A stretch of 18,163 nt of DNA, taken from the NCBI GenBank assembly GCA_002338515.1, contig DDIL01000069.1, forward strand, positions 1-18,163, given 5' to 3'. Shown here piece by piece: positions 1-6,346 of this stretch. Below the pieces are notes generated by a model, which saw nothing but the letters and a program-made list of their open reading frames with translations, was not told where the DNA came from and did no database searches. The stretch is from Glaciecola sp. UBA1851 (GTDB lineage: Bacteria > Pseudomonadota > Gammaproteobacteria > Enterobacterales > Alteromonadaceae). A program made the position numbers and the translations under genes. Each line of letters opens with the position of its first letter. Position 1 is the first letter of the stretch.

Positions 1-158
1 TCATGACTCTTTACCCAATCAAGCCTTGCATCTTTCAAAGAGGTATCATAATAATCATTAATATTGTCTATACCAACAACTTGCAATCCCATATCTAGAA
101 GCTTTCTGGCGGTGTGTGCACCAATAAAACCAGCCGCACCTGTTACTAAAATTTTCAA
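1..158 (-). CDS. NAD-dependent nucleotide-sugar epimerase, N-terminal fragment (runs off left edge)
   Basis: The first 52 codons of a short-chain dehydrogenase/reductase-type epimerase are visible. The protein begins with the Rossmann dinucleotide-binding motif GAAGFIG (residues 7-13) after a short beta strand (KILVT). It continues to GIDNINDYYDTSLKDARL, wording typical of the UDP-glucuronate 4-epimerase and related 4-epimerase group (about 330 residues when complete). The best start is a TTG at 158-156: an AAGGA ribosome site lies 6 nt upstream and an in-frame stop closes the frame just before it. It lies 42 bp after the nucleotidyltransferase and so could be the last visible gene of that minus-strand unit. 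It probably supplies a nucleotide sugar (for example UDP-galacturonate) to EPS synthesis. The exact substrate cannot be told from the fragment. The Tyr-X3-Lys catalytic region lies outside the window. Confidence 0.85.
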   Translation of the reverse strand, partial: MKILVTGAAGFIGAHTARKLLDMGLQVVGIDNINDYYDTSLKDARLDWVKSH

Positions 159-200
159 TGTTAATCCTTATCGCTCTAATAATAGTGAAAATTGCCCAAC

Positions 201-1355
201 TTAATTTTTATGCGCTTTATTTTGCTCAATATTATCTAATGTCATTTCATCTTTCGGCGTGAATATATGCTTTCCAAAAATCATTTCAATGATACTTCTA
301 CCAAGTTTTACGATTAGATGATAACAGAGTAAAGCAAACGGCATTTTAATAAAATGCCCACGAATAATGGCTAAGAAATGCTTAAATGGAGTGTGTGAAC
401 CTGGTAACAAATCATGTTGAGGTAACAACACATCTTTAAAAATAAACTGATCAAACGCTGTTCTTAGGCGACTTTTATTTAAATTACGTTCAATAAAGTT
501 TTTAGGTATATTTAACGAAAAAATTTGAGAAACTAATGAATATGCTAAACCAACTTCATAGTTAAATGTTAAGTCATCCGCCACTTTTTGTACGTCTAAC
601 AGGAAATTTTCATTCACTTCATTTCCGTTCTCGTTAAGTAACATTAAGTATAAATCGCTGATGTCTCTAAACGCATTGTTGTAGTCTTCATTCCTAAATA
701 AATGAACAGCACTGTGAACAAATTGAGCGGCAGGCGTGAGCGTTTGTATTCCTTGCTTGTTGGTTTGAATAAACGAAGTTAATGCCTCTACTGTTGGCGC
801 ATCTTGGCTAATAATAGGGATAATATTATGATGAACATCTATAATTGTACCTCGCTCACAATGCTCTAGTGGCGGAATTTCATGCGCCCATTTTCTATAG
901 TATTTGTCGTCATAATTACTAATTTCCTGCCCTAACCACCCATCAAACGCCAGCGTTTGCTCACATGATTTTAGTTCAGCTTTATTCACTAATATGTCGA
1001 TATCACTATACACACGTCCTTTTCCAACAAGGGTATCAGACAATGTGTATGCAGCACCCTTCAAAAAAACAACAAACTTACTTTCATTTTTTAATAAATT
1101 AGATATCAAAGAAGCTTCTAACTGCACTTGCTCTTTCTGTTTTTCAGCAATTTTTAAAGCATTTTTAAGGTGTCGCTGGGTTTTTTCATGAAGCTTATCA
1201 AACACATCATACTGTTTAGTTAAATATGCAAACCGAGCAATTATTTTTTGATGACGTAACACAATCATTAAATCGCTTTGCTGTGCCAAAGGCATGGATA
1301 ATAAAAGCGAAGGATTCAGTAAAATGTCGACAATCTGCTTGGCGTTATTCAGCAT
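201..1355 (-). CDS. NTP_transf_5-type nucleotidyltransferase family protein
   Basis: This 384-residue protein matches the uncharacterised nucleotidyltransferase family (NTP_transf_5, PF14907). Residues 97-122 contain FLKG followed by the signature YSDIDILV, with the metal-binding pair Asp118 and Asp120. A probable third acidic residue is Asp173, in IIDVHHNI. The remainder is mostly helical, and the last 40 residues include a hydrophobic stretch and a basic tail. The start codon overlaps the end of the HprK-like kinase gene by 11 bp, which implies translational coupling. In lasso-peptide clusters, members of this family sit beside HprK-like kinases and extend or glycosylate a phosphate made by the kinase. 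By analogy it may transfer a nucleotidyl or sugar group to a product of the upstream kinase. The family assignment is firm; substrate and reaction are inference. Confidence 0.85.
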   Translation of the reverse strand: MLNNAKQIVDILLNPSLLLSMPLAQQSDLMIVLRHQKIIARFAYLTKQYDVFDKLHEKTQRHLKNALKIAEKQKEQVQLEASLISNLLKNESKFVVFLKGAAYTLSDTLVGKGRVYSDIDILVNKAELKSCEQTLAFDGWLGQEISNYDDKYYRKWAHEIPPLEHCERGTIIDVHHNIIPIISQDAPTVEALTSFIQTNKQGIQTLTPAAQFVHSAVHLFRNEDYNNAFRDISDLYLMLLNENGNEVNENFLLDVQKVADDLTFNYEVGLAYSLVSQIFSLNIPKNFIERNLNKSRLRTAFDQFIFKDVLLPQHDLLPGSHTPFKHFLAIIRGHFIKMPFALLCYHLIVKLGRSIIEMIFGKHIFTPKDEMTLDNIEQNKAHKN

Positions 1356-2217
1356 TAATTATTTCTTCTGTTAGAAAAGCATCAACTTCGTTCAAATCAT
1401 TATATTGAATTTCAAAGTTCTTAGTTTGTTCAATAAGATTGACCACTGTATCGAAGCTTTCTTCACCAATAGCCGTAAAGTTAAACGCGTTATGGACCAA
1501 TTGCATAAATGTATCAGTCATATTTAACGGATAAATATTTAACACCTCATCGGCATTATATTGGGGATATACAATACCAACAATAGATGCTGATTTTGTA
1601 TTTTGTTCAATCGCTTGCTTAGAAGGCGCCATGTGGATCACATCCCCCTTATGAGTATCTCTTGCAATTGTAGAGAATACATTGTCTGGAAACCACTGTT
1701 TTGCCAAGCCAATCGAAGCATTTTTTAAGCATACTGGCCTTACAAATGGAATCACTTGATTAGTTTTAGGAAGAATAAGCGCCATTTCGTCTGACAATAA
1801 GCGCCAACCCGAATTAGCTAAATGCGCGGTAAGGGTACTTTTGCCTGAACCTGGTGGTGCGGGGAATATAATCGCTTTATCACCTTTTGCTAACACAGCA
1901 GAATGAATGATGACATATTGCAGTTCATGAGCTGCTACTGTCCAATTCATTCCCCACTCTAATATGGCATAAGCTTGATTGGCATTTAACGGTTTAAAAG
2001 GTTCTCTTTCATCACATAAAAACCGTGCTTGTGGCTTATAAAAACGGCGAATACCACCAGAGTGTGTCACTGTTAATCGGTAGTCAACAAAGTCGTTCTC
2101 ATCCAATAGTTCTGTATAACAATCGCCGTAAATGTTTTTAGCATTCTCTGCAACTATTGGAAGATCAGTTTTGATGTCGAACAAGAAAGGAGGAAGTGCC
2201 AATCTAAATTGATTCAT
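1345..2217 (-). CDS. HprK-related kinase (HprK-rel-A type)
   Basis: This 290-residue protein has the C-terminal catalytic fold of HPr kinase/phosphorylase but not its usual N-terminal domain. His105 in IIHSAVL corresponds to the conserved HprK His. The Walker A P-loop APPGSGKST spans 120-128 (Lys126). LLSDE (140-144) matches the HprK Walker B-like Asp-Asp/Glu element. No HPr gene is nearby, so the classic target (Ser46 of HPr) is unlikely. Such kinases occur in a cassette with PqqD-like proteins and NTP_transf_5 proteins, and relatives in lasso-peptide clusters phosphorylate a C-terminal Ser. The start is well supported by an AAGAGGTG ribosome site 3-4 nt before the ATG. It follows the PqqD-like gene by 8 bp. 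Catalytic residues look intact, so it is probably active. The substrate is unknown; the Tat-exported protein upstream is a candidate. Confidence 0.88.
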   Translation of the reverse strand: MNQFRLALPPFLFDIKTDLPIVAENAKNIYGDCYTELLDENDFVDYRLTVTHSGGIRRFYKPQARFLCDEREPFKPLNANQAYAILEWGMNWTVAAHELQYVIIHSAVLAKGDKAIIFPAPPGSGKSTLTAHLANSGWRLLSDEMALILPKTNQVIPFVRPVCLKNASIGLAKQWFPDNVFSTIARDTHKGDVIHMAPSKQAIEQNTKSASIVGIVYPQYNADEVLNIYPLNMTDTFMQLVHNAFNFTAIGEESFDTVVNLIEQTKNFEIQYNDLNEVDAFLTEEIINAE

Positions 2218-2225
2218 AACACCTC

Positions 2226-2447
2226 TTAAAATTTATCTGTGATAAAGCCTTGGTCAAGAAGCTTGGTAAGCACGTCAGTTTGTTTATCATCTAAGTCACT
2301 CGGATTATTTAACCACTCTTCGAATGTTGATAGCGGCACATTGACTGAAGATACTACCGTAGTTAAAGTGTTAAAAAAAGTGACACCTGACTGATCAGAA
2401 AAGGGATGCACTTGCATCCCTTTTGAAATTTGATAACTTTTTGGCAT
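2226..2447 (-). CDS. PqqD-like small protein (RRE fold) of the HprK-related cassette
   Basis: This 73-residue protein has the size and layout of the PqqD/RiPP recognition element family: an N-terminal strand region, then VTFFNTLTTVVSSV, in the place where PqqD proteins have their second and third strands, then an amphipathic helix and a C-terminal helix ending LLDQGFITDKF. The sequence itself is divergent; the assignment leans on length and on the adjacent HprK-related kinase, with which such PqqD relatives co-occur. It starts 3 bp after the stop of the Tat-exported protein gene and ends 8 bp before the kinase. PqqD/RRE proteins bind leader or substrate peptides and present them to a modifying enzyme. 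Here it would recruit a substrate to the kinase or nucleotidyltransferase (inference). Confidence 0.7.
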   Translation of the reverse strand: MPKSYQISKGMQVHPFSDQSGVTFFNTLTTVVSSVNVPLSTFEEWLNNPSDLDDKQTDVLTKLLDQGFITDKF

Positions 2448-2450
2448 TAT

Positions 2451-3044
2451 TTAGCCACGATGATTAATAACATTGTGCAGTTGCGAGCCATAAACGGAAG
2501 CCACGCCAACACTATTAAATTTAGTATTAAGGTGCTTACCTAACTCTTCTACAGTGCCGAACGGCCTGTTATTACCTACCAACGGGTAGTGAATACTGTG
2601 CCTGCCGTGTTTAAATGCATTCATGACAATAGCGATCATATTCCAATTTACATCACCTTCTCCACGATAACGATATGTACCATCGTCTCGTTTCGTGGTT
2701 AACACTTCTTCAAGTGTCAGTGATTCAGAATGTCTTGCCCCGTGATTATCTCTAAATGCATTCGCGCCAAAAATTACCGCGAAATCAACGTCTTTGTAAT
2801 GCCCCATACGATTCGGGTCATTTCTCCAAAATCTTACTGGGCGTAAATAAACGCTTTTAGACCCGCCCATATCAGAGCCGTGGCCTGATGCAGTGATACT
2901 GTTAGTCAACCCAGTTGCCCAAACAGACTTTGCTGGAATAGTAGAAATAAGTGCACCAGCAGAAGCTTTCACTAAAAATTTGCGACGCGCCGTCGTCGTT
3001 TTTGTTTCTTCCATGTTGTGACTCTCTTTATTATCTTTATTCAT
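2451..3044 (-). CDS. Tat-exported protein of unknown function, possible substrate of the downstream kinase cassette
   Basis: I do not recognise a named domain. The 197-residue product has a clear twin-arginine signal: ARRKFL at 19-24, a moderately hydrophobic stretch 25-37 and a likely signal peptidase site after VWA43. The mature part (about 154 residues) is rich in Gly, His, Arg, Asn and Ser, has a YLRPVRFWRNDPNRMGHY segment near its N-terminus, and contains no Cys, so no metal-sulfur cofactor is obvious. The end VASVYGSQLHNVINHRG carries Ser and His. An ATG at codon 11 (3014) has a better ribosome site (AAAGAGAG, 7 nt away) and gives a more usual Tat signal length, so translation may start there. 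It is the first gene after a strong sigma-54 promoter candidate and is followed after 3 bp by the PqqD-like gene. Being a substrate of that cassette is inference. Confidence 0.75.
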   Translation of the reverse strand: MNKDNKESHNMEETKTTTARRKFLVKASAGALISTIPAKSVWATGLTNSITASGHGSDMGGSKSVYLRPVRFWRNDPNRMGHYKDVDFAVIFGANAFRDNHGARHSESLTLEEVLTTKRDDGTYRYRGEGDVNWNMIAIVMNAFKHGRHSIHYPLVGNNRPFGTVEELGKHLNTKFNSVGVASVYGSQLHNVINHRG

Positions 3045-3060
3045 GAACTGTACTACCTAA

Positions 3061-3100
3061 GACAAATGTCAACCAGTATCGCTAGCAAACTGCATCGATA
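3061..3100 (-). other. Small inverted repeats in the leader of the sigma-54 operon
   Basis: Two short inverted repeats lie between the predicted transcription start and the coding region. GACA-AA-TGTC occupies 3061-3070. TATCG...CGATA (3077-3081 and 3096-3100) encloses an inner GCA/TGC pair around a 3-nt loop. They could form a weak leader hairpin or act as a protein-binding site. They are short enough to arise by chance. Confidence 0.25.
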
Positions 3101-3136
3101 ACCTAATTTGTGTATTTTAACACCAATACCCTGTCA

Positions 3137-3154
3137 AAGCAATTTCCGTTCCAA
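3137..3154 (-). promoter_or_regulatory. Sigma-54 (RpoN) -24/-12 promoter
   Basis: Read on the minus strand, the element is TTGGAACGGAAATTGCTT. It matches the sigma-54 consensus YTGGCACGRNNNTTGCW at nearly every position; the only change is A for C within the -24 block. GG and GC are separated by exactly 10 nt, as required. Transcription would begin near 3127, giving a leader of about 80-110 nt before the Tat-exported protein gene. Such promoters need an enhancer-binding activator. Two copies of AACTATA(G/A) lie upstream at 3219-3228 and 3173-3182 and could be part of an activator site, though this is weak. XrtA/PEP-CTERM systems are known to include a PrsK/PrsR two-component pair acting with RpoN. 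Confidence 0.7.
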
Positions 3155-3220
3155 TTTGTACACGCATGTTTTCGTTATAGTTTTTATACGCGAAACATTA
3201 GGTTGCAAAAATTCCTGACA

Positions 3221-4072
3221 CTATAGTTGTATATTATTCTTTTTCGCTAAATCTCGCAAATGTTTTACAGGTATCGCATAACTTATTCCACTGGGGTTAC
3301 TCAACGCCGATTCTTTGCCCTGAGAAACAAACACCTTATTTAAAACACCTACTACCTCTCCTGAATTCATATTATATATGGCACTGCCGCTATTTCCAGG
3401 AAACGCAGTGATATCTAATTGATAAATAAGAAATGGCTCTTTCAGCCGTTTGAGCATATCAATAGTAAGCTCGTCTGCATTGCTAGCGGGGTTAACATCT
3501 GGCGCTAATGCAGCAATTATACCTATATGAGTAGCGGGGTATAATCCTAGCACTGCACCTAGTGGAAAACCGGTCATAGCAATGCTGGTGCCACTATCAG
3601 CATAATCATCAGTGGCAAGCTTTATAGGTGGAAGCGCAGAGTTTATTGACAACAATGCTAAATCATGAACCGGATCCACATCAATAATTTCCATTTTGTG
3701 TGCTTTTGGCGCCTTACCCTCACCTGATAATGCTACATAATGCTGCACTATATTTTCGTCTAATTCCTGCGCTACAACATGATAGTTTGTAATAATATAT
3801 TGCCCATTCCCAACGACGAAGCCAGACCCTCTTAATTTAGGTGCATTTGCTTCAAGTGGTGTAAATAGTGCGATGCCTACGACCGATGGCTTTATTTGTT
3901 TGATTAGGCTAGGTAATGCTAATTTTTCGCTTGCTGATACTAATTTGCTAAATAATATACATAGTAAAATTAATGATACAAACTTCACTATCGATACACT
4001 TTTTCCTTGAGCAGAGATAGCTATAGACTTTTGGCTATGTTGCTTTTTGTGACTACAAAATAAGTCATACAT
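3221..4072 (-). CDS. Exported trypsin-like serine protease (S1C/DegP-type catalytic domain, no PDZ)
   Basis: The 283-residue protein has a complete chymotrypsin-fold triad: His98 (ITNYHVV), Asp137 (DPVHDLALL) and Ser228 (FPGNSGSA, replacing the usual GNSGGP). A hydrophobic segment at 29-45 followed by SASEK looks like a signal peptide or anchor with an unusually long, charged n-region, so the protein acts in the periplasm. There is no PDZ domain, unlike DegP/DegS (about 350-480 residues), so substrates are not selected in the DegP way. The ATG at 4072 has a GAGGA ribosome site about 10 nt away. It follows the acyltransferase gene by 20 bp and is probably the last gene of the stp1-like operon. 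It may mature or quality-control exported EPS or surface proteins. The fold is certain; the role is inference. Confidence 0.88.
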   Translation of the reverse strand: MYDLFCSHKKQHSQKSIAISAQGKSVSIVKFVSLILLCILFSKLVSASEKLALPSLIKQIKPSVVGIALFTPLEANAPKLRGSGFVVGNGQYIITNYHVVAQELDENIVQHYVALSGEGKAPKAHKMEIIDVDPVHDLALLSINSALPPIKLATDDYADSGTSIAMTGFPLGAVLGLYPATHIGIIAALAPDVNPASNADELTIDMLKRLKEPFLIYQLDITAFPGNSGSAIYNMNSGEVVGVLNKVFVSQGKESALSNPSGISYAIPVKHLRDLAKKNNIQL

Positions 4073-4092
4073 GGCTGAATTCTCCTCAAAAT

Positions 4093-4680
4093 CTAACGCG
4101 TATCTCTTGACCTAATTATTGCTGCTGGATTTCCAGCAACAATTTGATTGTTTAGAACATCTTTTGTGACAACGGCACCTGCAGCAATAACGCAATTGTC
4201 TCCTACATTGGCCATTATTAAGGCGTTGTTACCAATCCATGTATTATCGCCTATTCGTATTTTTTCCAATTTCCCTCCTTGCTCTTTTATAGGGGAGTTT
4301 AAGTCATCTATAAAGTGTTGTTTATTGCCACTTAACACATGCACCCCGCTTCCCAAAAGGCAATTTTGACCAATATTGCTACTGCCTATATTTCCTTGTG
4401 GCCCAATGTACGTACCCTTACCTATATTTGTACTAGTTTGAGCAAATATAGTTGCAAAACTAATATGAACATCACTAGCACATTGTTCCATGGTAAGGCT
4501 ATAGAACCCTGAGCGTAAATAAGCGCCAATTTTACCTGGTAATAACGATATTAATTGACTGAAACTTGAGAAGCTTTCGTCTTTTTCTCCAACTAGTGAA
4601 CAAATCCAATAAAGAAGAACTAAAGGTAGCATTAATAACTTGCAGATAATGAAAAACAATTGTTTCACGCTATTTTTCAC
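4093..4680 (-). CDS. Hexapeptide-repeat O-acyltransferase (serine acetyltransferase/WcaF-like)
   Basis: The 195-residue protein has a hydrophobic N-terminal helix (8-30) followed by left-handed beta-helix hexapeptide repeats at about 74-115 and 140-185 (for example IGKGTYIGPQGNIGS and IGDNTWIGNNALIM). The two blocks are separated by an extended loop with GNKQHFIDD, whose His122 is the likely catalytic base. The C-terminal IVAGNPAAIIR is the standard ending of this acetyl-CoA-dependent family. It overlaps the end of the stp1-like glycosyltransferase gene by 11 bp, so the two are co-translated. It probably O-acetylates an EPS sugar or its lipid-linked precursor. The N-terminal helix suggests membrane association. 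Serine acetyltransferase of cysteine synthesis is less likely because that enzyme lacks the hydrophobic leader and would not be in this context. Confidence 0.85.
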   Translation of the reverse strand: MKNSVKQLFFIICKLLMLPLVLLYWICSLVGEKDESFSSFSQLISLLPGKIGAYLRSGFYSLTMEQCASDVHISFATIFAQTSTNIGKGTYIGPQGNIGSSNIGQNCLLGSGVHVLSGNKQHFIDDLNSPIKEQGGKLEKIRIGDNTWIGNNALIMANVGDNCVIAAGAVVTKDVLNNQIVAGNPAAIIRSRDTR

Positions 4681-5869
4681 TGTTATCGACTTCTAGTTGT
4701 TTAATTAATGGCTGCAAAACAGATTTCCAAGCATAATTATCATTTATCCTTTTAAGAGCATTAGCCGCAAGAAAATCCGCTTTTTCTTTATTATTAGCGA
4801 GGTCGATACAATAATCAGAAAACTGCTCCTGCGTATCGGCAATGACTAAATCCTCATTATTTTGGCAGAGAATTCCTTCAGCTCCTAACGAAGTAGTAAC
4901 AATGGGTAAAGCACATGCCATTGCTTGAAGCACCTTATTTTGAACACCTCTTGCTATTTGAAAAGGAGCGACAAATACATGCGCTTCATCGAAATAAGGT
5001 TTTATGTCGTCTACAAAACCGGTCACTTCAACATTTTTCAATTGAGTTAAGGCCTGAATGCTATTTGATGGATTCATGCCCGCAATGACAAACCTTGCAT
5101 TAGGTACCTGTTTAACAATAGTCGGCCAACAATTTTCAACAAACCAATGCACAGCATCGATATTAGGCTTATAGTCCATTACGCCACTAAATAAAAAATT
5201 TGTGAAATTTGAAGGTTTATTTATAGATGGATTGAACAAACTCTGATCAATACCGTTCCCTAGAACAGTAGCGGAAAAATCAAATTGATACTTTGTTGCT
5301 AACAGGTTTTTTTCAGCTGCAGAAATGACATATGTGTCATTAAAGTTTCTAAGTACATATTCTTCAAGTTCAGATATTTTTGTAGCTTCTCGCTGATATA
5401 TAAAACTTTTTGTAAAGTTACTTTGTTTTGCATACTGGTTCCATTTATCAGAATCAACATCCATAAAATCCATTAACTTTTGAGTTTTTGAAGGCAACTG
5501 CACCTCTTTAGCATAGCGAGCTAAAGAAGAAGCTGTGAATAAAACGGCGTCTGCATTTTCTATCTCTCTTTGAAAGATCTTCATTAATTTTTTGTCAAAA
5601 AAGTTCGCTGCGCTAAAAGATTGGTTTGTAAGCACTGCCTTTATCAGTCTTATTACTTTTTTTTCTAAAACCGACGTGTGAACCGGTATATTTAGTCTGT
5701 CAGCTAACCCTTTTGCAAACTTTTCATCGCTCTGATCTTCCAATGGCGCGATGACTGTTATTTCATGCCCTTGTTTACGTAGAATTTCGATTTGATGAAA
5801 TGTACGTAACTTTTCCCCTTTATTTGGCGGATAAGGTATCCGATGGGCCAATACGACCAGATTTGACAT
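4670..5869 (-). CDS. PEP-CTERM/EpsH1-type sugar transferase (stp1-like, GT4 fold)
   Basis: The 399-residue protein fits the TIGR03087-type family of sugar transferases linked to PEP-CTERM/EpsH1 EPS loci (about 397 residues). Hallmarks are the N-terminal HRIPYPPNKGEKLRTFH (9-25), the DFMDVDSDKW segment (134-143), GNGID (204-208), FSGVMDYKPNIDAV (227-240) opening the nucleotide-sugar domain, and GVQNKVLQAMACALPIV (308-324), the donor-binding region of GT-B enzymes. It acts at the cytoplasmic face, adding a sugar to the growing repeat unit; donor and acceptor are not deducible. The ATG is preceded by AAGGAA, 6 nt away (5876-5881). It is the first gene of a minus-strand unit with the acyltransferase and protease, divergent from the main EPS operon. 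Confidence 0.88.
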   Translation of the reverse strand: MSNLVVLAHRIPYPPNKGEKLRTFHQIEILRKQGHEITVIAPLEDQSDEKFAKGLADRLNIPVHTSVLEKKVIRLIKAVLTNQSFSAANFFDKKLMKIFQREIENADAVLFTASSLARYAKEVQLPSKTQKLMDFMDVDSDKWNQYAKQSNFTKSFIYQREATKISELEEYVLRNFNDTYVISAAEKNLLATKYQFDFSATVLGNGIDQSLFNPSINKPSNFTNFLFSGVMDYKPNIDAVHWFVENCWPTIVKQVPNARFVIAGMNPSNSIQALTQLKNVEVTGFVDDIKPYFDEAHVFVAPFQIARGVQNKVLQAMACALPIVTTSLGAEGILCQNNEDLVIADTQEQFSDYCIDLANNKEKADFLAANALKRINDNYAWKSVLQPLIKQLEVDNSEK

Positions 5870-6346
5870 TCCAATTTCCTTAAAATACGAGTAACAATAC
5901 CGTATAGTTAAAACATTTAATACAAACGATACAGAAGTATAACCCTGTCAATTGCTCAAAAAAACAGAATAAACCTGCATTATTAATAGAATAAAAAGTG
6001 CCTTACAACTTCTAAGGAGTTTTGTAATCTAGCAATAAAAGTAATGAGTAACATATATTATGAATAACCTAGGTATTTTTTGAAAAACTGTTGTATGACT
6101 TGGAGATATAAACACGCTTTCTACATTCTTTTAGATCACGTTAAAAAAAACAGCAGTTATGTTTAAATTTTCTACAGAACCAGTCGTTAAGTGTAAGTGT
6201 GAAAAAGAAGAGAGAAGCATCAAATGTAGCCTCAATTGAAACCAGATAATATTTTCTCATAATAATAGTTATCTACTATACTAATTTCCTCGCGATGTTA
6301 ACATTATGTTAGTTAGATACTAAATGGTATATGCTAGCATTACTCG
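5870..6346. other. 477-bp divergent intergenic control region
   Basis: No credible gene is present on either strand; the longest open stretches are a few codons. It is very AT-rich and separates the minus-strand stp1-like unit from the plus-strand EPS operon, so it should hold both promoters. A good rightward sigma-70 candidate is listed separately. Leftward, only a -10-like TATACT at 5941-5936 is seen, without a good -35; upstream of it is TTGACAGGGT (5951-5942). No sigma-54 GG-N10-GC element, tRNA or clear repeat array was found in it. Confidence 0.6.
6236..6263 (+). promoter_or_regulatory. Sigma-70-type promoter candidate for the plus-strand EPS genes
   Basis: TTGAAA (6236-6241, 5 of 6 to TTGACA) is followed after 16 bp by CATAAT (6258-6263, 5 of 6 to TATAAT). 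Transcription would start near 6270, leaving a leader of roughly 75-110 nt before the acetyltransferase gene. Confidence 0.45.
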
